Below are positions 1 through 4,932 of a stretch of DNA of 6,144 bases, piece by piece. Under the pieces are notes generated by a model, which saw only the letters and a list, made by a program, of their open reading frames with translations, was not told where the DNA came from and made no database searches. The DNA is taken from NCBI GenBank assembly GCA_003561835.1, contig PWVN01000282.1, forward strand, positions 1 to 6,144, written 5' to 3'. The DNA is from Syntrophomonadaceae bacterium. Lineage in GTDB: Bacteria > Bacillota > Dethiobacteria > PWVN01. Every line of letters begins with the position of its first letter. Within the stretch, counting starts at the first letter, position 1. Made by a program: the position numbers and the translations under genes.

Positions 1-1
1 A

Positions 2-196
2 CTTACATTAGTCCCAAAATCTAAAGATAATATTGTGTTAGATCCTTTCGCCGGAAGCGGAACAACATTAGTGGCAGCCCAACAGCTTGGTTATCATTTT
101 TCAGGAATTGAAATAGAAGCCGAATATGTAGAAATAATAAAAGATCGCTTGTCAGACAGCTATCAACCTACGCTTGAATTTAAAACCGGCACATAA
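2..196 (+). CDS. DNA methyltransferase (N4-cytosine/N6-adenine type), C-terminal end only
   Basis: The reading frame is open from the left edge and stops with TAA at 194-196, giving the last 64 residues. About residues 12-22 read VLDPFAGSGTT, the S-adenosylmethionine-binding motif I (FxGxG) of amino-methyltransferases. It is followed by a hydrophobic stretch ending in GIEIEAEYVEI, typical of the segment carrying the acidic residue that contacts the cofactor. Finding motif I so close to the C-terminus fits the beta-class (PF01555-type) arrangement, where the catalytic (D/S)PP(Y/W) motif comes earlier; that part lies outside the window. The stretch is AT-rich compared with gmd downstream. The stop codon lies inside the first base-pairing box of an attC site, so the gene is probably an integron cassette, either a solitary methylase or part of a restriction-modification system. 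The target base and sequence cannot be told from this end. Confidence 0.9.
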   Translation, partial: LTLVPKSKDNIVLDPFAGSGTTLVAAQQLGYHFSGIEIEAEYVEIIKDRLSDSYQPTLEFKTGT

Positions 197-263
197 CAAG
201 GCGCTGCACTCGGACGGCAATTCCGCTGCGCTCCATTGCCGCCGGTGAGCTTGGACGTTAGCG
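191..263 (+). other. Integron attC recombination site 1 (73 bp)
   Basis: The site starts with a degenerate R'' box ACATAAC (191-197) and ends with a degenerate R' box GTTAGCG (257-263). Between them is an imperfect palindrome: CGGCAAT at 215-221 pairs with ATTGCCG at 235-241 around a 13-nt loop. The stem continues outward as GCT, CAC, CGG on the left against the complementary CCG, GTG, AGC on the right. Single unpaired bases interrupt only the left arm, the extrahelical-base pattern that lets integron integrases recognise the folded bottom strand. The site follows directly on the methyltransferase stop codon, as expected for a cassette. Recombination would cut after the G at 257. Confidence 0.85.
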
Positions 264-283
264 CGCCGCGCAAAGCGCGGCGC
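263..283. repeat. Perfect GC-only hairpin just after attC1
   Basis: GCGCCGCGC at 263-271 and GCGCGGCGC at 275-283 form a perfect 9-bp inverted repeat with a 3-nt AAA loop. It abuts the R' end of attC1 at the start of the broken PIN cassette. No T-run follows it on either strand, so it is not a clear intrinsic terminator. It may be a scar or a small palindromic insertion, possibly linked to loss of the 5' end of the PIN gene. Confidence 0.6.
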
Positions 284-285
284 AT

Positions 286-594
286 CTGGTCGAATCAAAA
301 GGGTCGGAGTCGATTGAAGCAACTCAACTAACGATCAAGCCTGATAACATTGGTTCTCTGGCCTTGTCCAAGGATCGCATCGAACTCACTCATGAGGCAG
401 AAAAATTAGCCGAATCTTTTGAGAATCGTGGCATCAGTCCAATGGATGCCATCCATCTTGCACTTGCATCAACAGCAAGGGTGGATTTCTTCACGACATG
501 CGATGATCGACTTTTGCGAAAAGCCTAGGAAGAACATGTGCTTTACTGCAAGGTCGTCTCCGCGCTTCATCTTGTATCGGAGGCTTTGCGATGA
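286..594 (+). pseudogene. PIN-domain toxin remnant, 5'-truncated and with an in-frame TAG
   Basis: The frame encodes the second half of a PIN-domain ribonuclease. It has a helical segment (ELTHEAEKLAESFENRGI), then PMDAIHLALAS with the acidic residue that helps bind the catalytic metal, then VDFFTTCDDRLLRKA with the late acidic pair typical of this family. Two faults are visible. First, no plausible start or N-terminal half (the first catalytic Asp, about 60-70 residues) exists before the attC1 boundary. Second, a TAG at 526-528 interrupts the frame after RKA; it is a CAG-to-TAG type position. After it the frame runs on as EEHVLYCKVVSALHLVSEALR, resembling the normal PIN C-terminus, to a TGA at 592-594 that overlaps the next start as ATGA. 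The intact gene would have encoded the toxin of a type II toxin-antitoxin pair. The start coordinate is only where family-like sequence could begin. Confidence 0.75.
579..583 (+). promoter_or_regulatory. Strong Shine-Dalgarno for the 70-residue protein
   Basis: GGAGG at 579-583 sits 7 nt before the ATG at 591, inside the 3' end of the PIN remnant. It fixes the start of the downstream gene and means that gene can be translated without coupling to the broken upstream frame. Confidence 0.7.
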
Positions 595-803
595 CAATAC
601 ACGTTCAACCCATTTCTGAAGTAACGCAACGCGGAACTAACGCACTAATTAAAGAAATTGGAGTTGTTGATACCATTCGGTTTCTCAATCAGTTTCGAGC
701 AGGCTCCGGAAACTATACGATAGACCGTGACAAATTATTCGAGGGTTTGTCCGTGAAAGATCTTATTAATGAGATCAAGGCGCAACGAAAATCAATCGCA
801 TAA
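591..803 (+). CDS. Small PIN-associated protein, probable antitoxin (70 aa)
   Basis: A complete 70-residue acidic/basic mixed protein with a core IKEIGVVDTIRFLNQF, then a GSGNYTIDRDKLFEGL segment and a SVKDLINEIK helix. Short proteins with this (G-x-V-[DE]-x-x-RFLxQF ... GxGxYTxxRD) pattern are, from memory, common as partners of PIN-domain proteins in cyanobacteria and proteobacteria; I do not know a formal gene name. A strong GGAGG lies 7 nt upstream, and the start overlaps the original stop of the PIN frame as ATGA, so the two once formed one transcription unit in one cassette. Its TAA lies in the R'' box of attC2. With the toxin broken, it would be an orphan antitoxin. The antitoxin role is inferred from context; no classical DNA-binding fold is obvious. 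Confidence 0.75.
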   Translation: MTIHVQPISEVTQRGTNALIKEIGVVDTIRFLNQFRAGSGNYTIDRDKLFEGLSVKDLINEIKAQRKSIA

Positions 804-858
804 CAAGGCAAATCCAGCCGACGCTCGTACCTCGCGTGGCTGATTTGCAGCGTTAGGT
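798..858 (+). other. Integron attC recombination site 2 (61 bp)
   Basis: R'' box GCATAAC (798-804) and canonical R' box GTTAGGT (852-858; consensus GTTRRRY) flank a near-perfect stem. GCAAATCCAGCC at 808-819 pairs with GGCTGATTTGC at 838-848, leaving one extra C on the left arm. The stem extends with ACGC (821-824) against GCGT (834-837), leaving G820 unpaired, around a loop at 825-833. This gives a 15-bp stem with two extrahelical bases on one side only, a textbook attC of the 59-be size. It shares TAACAAGGC with attC1 and TAACAAGGCAAAT with the third site, so the array sites are related. It closes the PIN/antitoxin cassette. Confidence 0.92.
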
Positions 859-880
859 TACAAAAAACGGAGAAAACAAA

Positions 881-1216
881 ATGGCACTCATAAGTTGCCC
901 AGAATGCAATAACCAAGTATCAAACACCGCTGCAGCATGCCCTCAATGCGGAGCGCCTATTGCCGAGGCTATGGGCAGCAAAGCAGCGGGGGTACCACTT
1001 ACCACCGTTCAAGAAACGAGCAAAAAGCTTAAGCTTCATATTATCATTGCATCGATCCTATTTTGGGTTGGTGTGGTCTGGTTGTTTGTTGGCATCAATG
1101 CAGCCGAGCAAGGTGGTGAACAATCAGAACAATTTGTCATCTCGATACTATTGCTCTTTGTCGGACTAGTTTGGTATGTGGTTACAAGATTTAGAATATG
1201 GTGGCATCACAAGTAA
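881..1216 (+). CDS. Zinc-ribbon membrane protein, integron cassette gene (111 aa)
   Basis: Residues 1-30 form a short zinc ribbon: CPEC (residues 6-9) and CPQCG (20-24), each a CxxC pair, with an ALISCPEC start common in proteins of the zinc-ribbon_3/DUF-type class. A linker (about 31-50) leads to two hydrophobic segments, roughly residues 52-72 (IIIASILFWVGVVWLFVGI) and 85-102 (FVISILLLFVGLVWYVV), separated by a polar hairpin. The protein ends in a basic tail (RFRIWWHHK), expected to face the cytoplasm like the ribbon. A GGAG at 869-872 sits 8 nt before the ATG, and the ATG is 23 bp after the attC2 R' box, the usual spacing for a cassette gene. The TAA abuts the third attC box. Function is unknown; zinc-ribbon plus TM proteins are often membrane-stress or superinfection-type accessory proteins, but nothing here proves that. 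Confidence 0.85.
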   Translation: MALISCPECNNQVSNTAAACPQCGAPIAEAMGSKAAGVPLTTVQETSKKLKLHIIIASILFWVGVVWLFVGINAAEQGGEQSEQFVISILLLFVGLVWYVVTRFRIWWHHK

Positions 1217-1250
1217 CCTAACAAGGCAAATGCACACGGACAGCAAAAAG
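1216..1250 (+). other. Left half of a third attC site, truncated
   Basis: A perfect R'' box ACCTAAC (1216-1222) is followed by AAGGCAAATGCACACGGACAG, which matches the left arm of attC2 at its start (TAACAAGGCAAAT). The matching right arm (expected to contain something like GTGTGCATTTGC then GTTRRRY) is absent: no GTTAG occurs between here and the start of gmd at 1509. REP-like hairpins start at about 1260. The site is therefore broken, and the zinc-ribbon cassette cannot be excised precisely. This marks the 3' edge of the cassette array. Confidence 0.75.
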
Positions 1251-1259
1251 CCCATAGCC

Positions 1260-1341
1260 CGTAGGCTGGGGTGACGAAGGAACCCCAACCAACCCGTCCC
1301 ATGCGCGGTGTGTTGGGGTTCGTGCCTCACCCCAACCTACG
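1260..1341. repeat. Inverted pair of REP-like hairpins (BIME-like)
   Basis: The outer arms 1260-1290 and 1311-1341 are reverse complements at 26 of 31 positions. Each arm also folds on itself: TGGGGT pairs with ACCCCA in the left arm and TTGGGGT with ACCCCAA in the right arm. The 20-nt spacer is GC-rich. This two-hairpin, head-to-head layout is like bacterial interspersed mosaic elements made of REP units. The CGTAGG(C/T)TGGGGTGA edge is a pattern I recall as dispersed in gammaproteobacterial genomes. It could also act as a transcriptional barrier between the cassette array and gmd. Genome copy number cannot be judged from here. Confidence 0.8.
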
Positions 1342-1353
1342 ATACAAAGGGGA

Positions 1354-1428
1354 TTCCCGTATAGCGTCCTATACCCGAAGAACAAGATGATGCCTTCCGC
1401 TATAGCGCCTAGTACCCACATCGGGTAC
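1354..1428. repeat. Two related copies of a short inverted-repeat unit upstream of gmd
   Basis: The stretches starting at 1354 and 1395 resemble each other over about 23 bases, both carrying TTCC(N)2TATAGCG followed by TA(T/G)(A)CCC, at a 41-bp offset. The first copy contains GTATAG (1359-1364) facing CTATAC (1369-1374). The second carries the palindrome CGCTATAGCG (1398-1407) and then a perfect hairpin GTACCC (1412-1417)/GGGTAC (1423-1428) with a 5-nt loop. The block lies in the 292-bp gap between the zinc-ribbon gene and gmd; the gap otherwise holds the REP pair and no convincing gene. It may be a mobile-repeat remnant or an operator region for gmd. Confidence 0.45.
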
Positions 1429-1494
1429 AATCTAGCAACAGGCAACCTTAATCTAAAAAACGGGGTTGATCATCCAAAATAATAGCTACTAGCT

Positions 1495-1500
1495 AGGGGA
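1495..1500 (+). promoter_or_regulatory. Shine-Dalgarno for gmd
   Basis: AGGGGA at 1495-1500 lies 8 nt before the ATG at 1509 and supports that start. The ATG at 1502 is out of frame. No convincing -35/-10 pair could be assigned in 1430-1495. Confidence 0.6.
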
Positions 1501-1508
1501 AATGATCT

Positions 1509-2600
1509 ATGGAACACAAACGGGCGCTAATCACCGGGATCACCGGTCAGGACGGAGCCTATCTGGCCGAACTGCTGCTGCAAAAAGGCTACGAAGTACA
1601 CGGCATAAAGCGCCGCGCCTCGTCCTTTAACACCGACCGCATCGACCACCTCTACCAAGACCCCCACGATGCCGAGGTACGCTTTCACCTCCACTACGGC
1701 GACCTCACCGACTCGACCAACCTGATTCGCATCATGCAGCAGGTACAGCCCGACGAGATCTACAACCTTGGCGCCCAGAGCCACGTCGCAGTCTCTTTCG
1801 AGAGTCCCGAATACACCGCCAACAGCGATGCCCTTGGAGCGCTGCGCATTCTGGAGGCGATCCGCATTCTCGGGCTGGAGCAGAAGAGCCGCTACTACCA
1901 AGCCTCCACCTCCGAGCTATTTGGCAAAGTCCAGGAGATCCCGCAGCGCGAGACCACCCCCTTCTACCCCCGCTCCCCCTACGCCGTCGCCAAGCTCTAC
2001 GCCTACTGGATCACCGTCAACTACCGCGAAGCCTACGGCATCTACGCCTGCAACGGCATCCTCTTTAACCACGAATCCCCGGTTCGCGGCGAGACTTTCG
2101 TCACCCGCAAAATCACCCGCGCCCTGGCCCGCATCCACCTCGGCTTGCAGCAGCGCCTCTACCTCGGCAACCTCAACGCCCTGCGCGACTGGGGCCACGC
2201 CAAGGATTATGTCGAGATGCAGTGGTTAATGCTGCAACAGGAGCAGCCGGAGGATTTCTGCATCGCCACCGGTAAACAGTACTCGGTTCGCGAGTTTGTC
2301 GAACTCGCCTGGAGCCACCTCGGACGCGAGATCCGCTGGGAAGGGGAGGGGGTCGAAGAGCGCGGCTACGACCGCACCTCAGGGGCGTGCATCGTCGAGG
2401 TCGATCCCCGCTACTTCCGCCCGACGGAGGTCGAGACCCTGCTCGGCGACCCCAGCCGCGCCAAAGAGAAACTGGGCTGGGAGCCGAAGATCAGCTTTGC
2501 CGAGATGGTGCGCGAGATGATGGAGTCCGATCTCACCCTCGCCCAGCGTGATAAACTGATTACGGATGCGGGCTACCGCGCCTTTGACTATCACGAATAG
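1509..2600 (+). CDS. gmd: GDP-mannose 4,6-dehydratase
   Basis: Converts GDP-D-mannose to GDP-4-keto-6-deoxy-D-mannose using bound NADP(H), the first step toward GDP-L-fucose, GDP-D-rhamnose and related sugars for O-antigen, capsule or exopolysaccharide; cytoplasmic. The 363-residue length is normal for the family. The extended short-chain dehydrogenase (SDR) fold is clear: dinucleotide motif GITGQDG at residues 10-16, the KRRASSFNTDRIDHLY cofactor loop (34-49), GDLTDS (64-69), NLGAQSHV (86-93), the catalytic STSE (133-136) and YxxxK (Tyr158, Lys162). NHESPVRGETFVTRKI (187-202) and the later GNLNALRDWGHAKDYVE are hallmark substrate-binding signatures of GMD, not of other SDR sugar enzymes. Codon third positions are strongly GC-rich, unlike the cassette genes to the left. 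No fcl/wcaG or rmd follows, so its partner enzyme must be elsewhere. Confidence 0.98.
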   Translation: MEHKRALITGITGQDGAYLAELLLQKGYEVHGIKRRASSFNTDRIDHLYQDPHDAEVRFHLHYGDLTDSTNLIRIMQQVQPDEIYNLGAQSHVAVSFESPEYTANSDALGALRILEAIRILGLEQKSRYYQASTSELFGKVQEIPQRETTPFYPRSPYAVAKLYAYWITVNYREAYGIYACNGILFNHESPVRGETFVTRKITRALARIHLGLQQRLYLGNLNALRDWGHAKDYVEMQWLMLQQEQPEDFCIATGKQYSVREFVELAWSHLGREIRWEGEGVEERGYDRTSGACIVEVDPRYFRPTEVETLLGDPSRAKEKLGWEPKISFAEMVREMMESDLTLAQRDKLITDAGYRAFDYHE

Positions 2601-2617
2601 ATCGCCGTGCTGCCCTT

Positions 2618-2656
2618 GTGGGTCGCCCCTTGTAGGTCGCTCTTCAGGGCGACCAC
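2618..2656. repeat. REP-like hairpin after gmd
   Basis: GTGGGTCGCCC (2618-2628) pairs with GGGCGACCAC (2647-2656), a 10-bp stem with one bulged G. The left part is itself a tandem pair of related 14-mers, TTGTGGGTCGCCCC and TTGTAGGTCGCTCT, so GGTCGC can also pair from 2635 on as a shorter alternative hairpin. No T-run follows on the + strand. It may help end gmd transcription, but it looks more like a dispersed palindromic repeat with the recurring GTAGG edge. Confidence 0.6.
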
Positions 2657-2714
2657 GGCCTCGATGTAGCAGAGGAGAGAGAAGAAACGACAGAAGAAAA
2701 GGGTATAAAAAATC

Positions 2715-2942
2715 ATGCTTCATCGCCATTTAACCCCCCAATCCCAGCCGCTCACACTGGCCGCGATAGATGACATCATCGCACGCGGCCAACGTGCCGA
2801 CTGGGCGGAGCTACGCGGCGCACTCCGGCAGGATCGGACTCTGGCGGCGAAGATCCAGCGTATCTGTGCCGCCCACATCGCCGACCCCTACGCCCAGCGT
2901 TACCATTTTTGGCATCACTATGCACAACACTACCTTGCCTGA
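2715..2942 (+). CDS. Small protein paired with a nucleotidyltransferase, possible antitoxin (75 aa)
   Basis: A 75-residue, probably all-helical protein with a helix around residues 14-25 (LAAIDDIIARGQ), a second around 29-40 (DWAELRGALRQD), a third around 43-55 (LAAKIQRICAAHI) and an aromatic/His-rich tail (YHFWHHYAQHYL). I do not recognise the family. Its last 23 nt overlap the start of the nucleotidyltransferase gene at 2920, and that gene has no clear ribosome site of its own, so the two are probably translationally coupled. An AAGGG at 2699-2703 is the nearest candidate ribosome site, 11 nt before the ATG, longer than ideal. By position it could be the antitoxin or regulator of the downstream enzyme, but it does not resemble AbiEi, which is larger and carries a winged helix. 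Confidence 0.7.
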   Translation: MLHRHLTPQSQPLTLAAIDDIIARGQRADWAELRGALRQDRTLAAKIQRICAAHIADPYAQRYHFWHHYAQHYLA

Positions 2943-3603
2943 GTGGGAGCAGGTGCTATCGGCAGCGGCCCGCCTGCAACGTATCCTACCGGGAGCCGTG
3001 CTGGTGGGGGGTACCGCCTCGGCGATCTATGCCGAACACCGCTTTTCACGCGACGCAGATCATGTACTTACCGACCTGAAGCTACGCTTTGATGCGGTAT
3101 TGCAGGAGATCGAGTCGGTGGCCGGTTGGAAGACCGCACGTATTCAGCGACCAGTGCAAATACTGGGGCGACTGGATGGTATCGAGACGGGTATTCGGCA
3201 GTTAATTCGGGAAGCGCCTCTGGAAACCAATATAATTGATTTTCAGGGAGAAAAGCTGACGCTGCCGACCCAGGGTGAGATCCTGCGTATTAAGGGCGTG
3301 CTGATCCTCAAGCGAAATACGACCCGTGACTACCTCGACTTTGTAGCGCTCGCCGACCACCTGGGAGAGGAGGGGGTCGTGCAGGCATTGGCGCGTTTCG
3401 ATGAACTCTACCCCCAGCCCAACGGAGAGTCTCCACTGCAACAGTTGGAGACCCAGCTCGCCAACCCGCTACCCTATGACCTGGACGAGGTCGCAGCGGA
3501 ACTCTCCGCGTATAAAAACCTCGCCCCGCGTTGGCACGACTGGCAAGATGTCAAGGCATACGCCCTGCGTATTGCGATGGTTCTGTTTGATCGCCTGCCA
3601 TAG
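2920..3603 (+). CDS. AbiEii-like nucleotidyltransferase (227 aa)
   Basis: The polymerase-beta-type nucleotidyltransferase signature is clear. VGGTASAIYAEHRFSRDADH (residues 29-48) gives the GG(S/T) nucleotide-binding turn (Gly30-Gly31-Thr32) and the metal-binding Asp45-x-Asp47. Farther on, IIDFQGEKL (105-113), a RIKG motif (123-126) and KRNTTRDYLDFVALADHLG (131-149) match the conserved K...R...RDYxD region of AbiEii/AbiGii-type proteins. The frame stays open upstream to 2770, but that extra part is out-of-frame antisense to nothing real: it shadows the 75-residue gene and has low-complexity composition. The ATG at 2920 begins just before family-like sequence. Such enzymes act as toxins in toxin-antitoxin or abortive-infection systems, typically by modifying tRNA or other nucleotide targets. 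Whether this one is toxic, and its substrate, are unknown. Confidence 0.85.
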   Translation: MHNTTLPEWEQVLSAAARLQRILPGAVLVGGTASAIYAEHRFSRDADHVLTDLKLRFDAVLQEIESVAGWKTARIQRPVQILGRLDGIETGIRQLIREAPLETNIIDFQGEKLTLPTQGEILRIKGVLILKRNTTRDYLDFVALADHLGEEGVVQALARFDELYPQPNGESPLQQLETQLANPLPYDLDEVAAELSAYKNLAPRWHDWQDVKAYALRIAMVLFDRLP

Positions 3604-3616
3604 CGTTGCCGAGTTG

Positions 3617-3646
3617 CGTAGGGCAGAACGCGACAGCGGTTCCGCC
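3617..3646. repeat. REP-like hairpin between convergent transcription units
   Basis: GCGTAGGGCAGAACGCG begins the element. GGCAGAAC (3622-3629) pairs with GTTCCGCC (3639-3646) at 7 of 8 positions around a 9-nt loop. It resembles the GTAGGGCGGAA...TTCCGCC dispersed repeat I recall from many gammaproteobacteria. It occupies most of the 50-bp gap between the stop of the nucleotidyltransferase and the stop of the - strand operon, so it could also act as a shared terminator. No T-run supports a standard intrinsic terminator. Confidence 0.6.
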
Positions 3647-3653
3647 AAATCGG

Positions 3654-3857
3654 CTACAGTCGTTTTAGACTCTCCATCAGGTTCAGTAACTTGACGTCTA
3701 TATATCGGGCGGGGGCAGTATTCAGTGGGGTGTGCTGACATACCGGACAGGCGGTAAAAAACTCATGCGGTAATAACGCATCGCTGCACGGAGCAACGGT
3801 TTTTGACCAATTGCAGTTGGGGCAGGTATAGGTGACGGGGGGTGGACGAACCGGCAT
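3654..3857 (-). CDS. Small zinc-ribbon protein at the end of the dynamin/patatin operon (67 aa)
   Basis: A 67-residue protein with two CxxC pairs, Cys12-Pro-Asn-Cys15 and Cys37-Pro-Val-Cys40, spaced 21 residues apart as in a one-domain zinc ribbon, plus an extra Cys24. A proline-rich start (MPVRPPPVTYTC) and a helical tail (YIDVKLLNLMESLKRL) flank it. The frame is open upstream to 3914, but the start at 3857 is chosen because it lies 1 nt after the TGA of the patatin gene and has GGAAAA at 3863-3868 five nt upstream; the extra 19 residues would be encoded inside the patatin gene. It is the last gene of the operon. The role is unknown; it could be a regulatory or adaptor subunit for the lipase or the GTPase. 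Confidence 0.8.
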   Translation of the reverse strand: MPVRPPPVTYTCPNCNWSKTVAPCSDALLPHEFFTACPVCQHTPLNTAPARYIDVKLLNLMESLKRL

Positions 3858-3858
3858 G

Positions 3859-4932
3859 TCAATTTTCCAGCGACCGTAGGCGCGACATGGCGCTGGATAA
3901 TGCGGCATCTGCATCAGCGTCTTGCGCTTCGCTGTTCATGCGTGCCTGTTCAGCCGCTTGTAAGTGGCTGTACGCTTGCAGCGAGTTCATAATACGCCCG
4001 ACACTATGCAGTGTATCGTGATAGCCTTGGTCGATCCATGATCGAATCTTCCGCGTATCAAATCCAAGGAGGTCTTTGGGGCCGCCCAGAAACCCGCTGT
4101 CTCGTGCAATGGGTGTTTGGGGTCTGATTTCTATAATCGTTGTATGAGGGTAGTCGTAACGGCTCCAGAGTGAGCCGTCGCTAAGGTGTGTTACGATCAC
4201 GGTATCGCACCCACTGTGTAGTAACGGAGTGATCGGGGTATTACCCTGTGCGCGACTCCACCCGCCCTGTCCGCCATCTGCATACAGCTTGCCATTAACT
4301 TTTCGAGGCTGATATAACAGGGGGAGTGCAGCCGACGCAAGCAGGGCGTTTTTCTGTTCGGAGAGGGGTAGGGATTGAACATGGAGAAATTGTGAGTCCG
4401 GTGTCTCCAGCAGTCCTGCCTCAGCGACTGCGATTTGGGCAATGTCGAGAAATCCTCCGCTGCTCATAAAGACCGAAACGTGTAGCGGCAGCCCCCGCTC
4501 CAGTGCATTCACATCGAGGTATGCACTTAGGAGCCGCTGCAATGGCTTGTCAGATAATATAGATATTTCATTGTCCACAGGAAAAGGGATACCCGCGAGT
4601 TGTGCTGCGCGTTGTGCCAGTAGCAAGGCCATCTTCATCTTGAGGCCGCTTGCAGACAAAAGCACGAGGTAGGAGAGTGCGCCCAACGGGTTTTCTACAG
4701 AGATCGGGGTCTCCTCTGCCAGAGTTTCCCAAAGCGCCTCCAAGCGTCCTGCCGCCTGGGTGAGAGACCCCGCACAGGCGATGACTCCACCATTAAGAGC
4801 GCCTATACTGGCTCCGGCGATTACATCGACTTCGATACCTAACGCCACCAACCCTTTAACCACGCCAACTTGATAAGCCCCTTTGGCACCCCCTCCAGAT
4901 AGCACCAGACCAACCTTTGCGACTTTACGCAT
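3859..4932 (-). CDS. Patatin-like phospholipase (357 aa)
   Basis: An acyl hydrolase with a Ser-Asp dyad, expected to cleave membrane phospholipids or related acyl esters. VGLVLSGGGAKGAYQVGVV (residues 7-25) holds the oxyanion-hole loop GGGxKG (13-18). GASIG (40-44) is the GxSxG elbow with nucleophile Ser42. Asp219 in LYADGGQGG (216-224) is the DG(G/A) catalytic aspartate. The C-terminal part (about 290-357) is helical and Ala/Ser/Glu-rich. No signal peptide or TM segment is seen, so the enzyme is probably cytoplasmic. The frame allows a start at 4959, but 4932 is preferred: AAGGGA at 4938-4943 lies 5 nt upstream and the family motif begins within 13 residues. The start overlaps the upstream stop by 8 nt. 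Bacterial patatins include exported effectors and intracellular defence effectors such as CapV. Confidence 0.95.
   Translation of the reverse strand: MRKVAKVGLVLSGGGAKGAYQVGVVKGLVALGIEVDVIAGASIGALNGGVIACAGSLTQAAGRLEALWETLAEETPISVENPLGALSYLVLLSASGLKMKMALLLAQRAAQLAGIPFPVDNEISILSDKPLQRLLSAYLDVNALERGLPLHVSVFMSSGGFLDIAQIAVAEAGLLETPDSQFLHVQSLPLSEQKNALLASAALPLLYQPRKVNGKLYADGGQGGWSRAQGNTPITPLLHSGCDTVIVTHLSDGSLWSRYDYPHTTIIEIRPQTPIARDSGFLGGPKDLLGFDTRKIRSWIDQGYHDTLHSVGRIMNSLQAYSHLQAAEQARMNSEAQDADADAALSSAMSRLRSLEN

Noticed and set aside
419..619. 66-residue + strand frame
   Set aside because: It overlaps the PIN remnant in another frame, and the PIN frame carries the recognisable family sequence.
1218..1445. 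75-residue - strand frame in the gap before gmd
   Set aside because: It is read through the palindromic REP pair and small hairpins and shows no family-like sequence.
1466..1492. Possible promoter TTGATC / TACTAG before gmd
   Set aside because: The spacing is only 15 bp and the -10 box is poor; not strong enough to call.
1768..2229. 153-residue + strand frame inside gmd, plus - strand frames in the same region
   Set aside because: Low-complexity Pro/Ser/Thr/Ala or Val/Ala/Gly composition typical of alternative frames of a GC-rich gene; gmd is unambiguous.
2770..2919. N-terminal extension of the nucleotidyltransferase to an ATG at 2770
   Set aside because: The extra 50 residues lie fully within the 75-residue gene in another frame and have no family-like features; the start at 2920 fits better.
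3604..3653. Intrinsic terminator between the convergent units
   Set aside because: A hairpin exists but no T-run follows on either strand; it is listed as a REP-like repeat instead.
3858..3914. Longer start of the zinc-ribbon protein at 3914
   Set aside because: It would overlap the patatin coding sequence by over 50 nt; the ATG at 3857 has a ribosome site and is 1 nt after the patatin stop.
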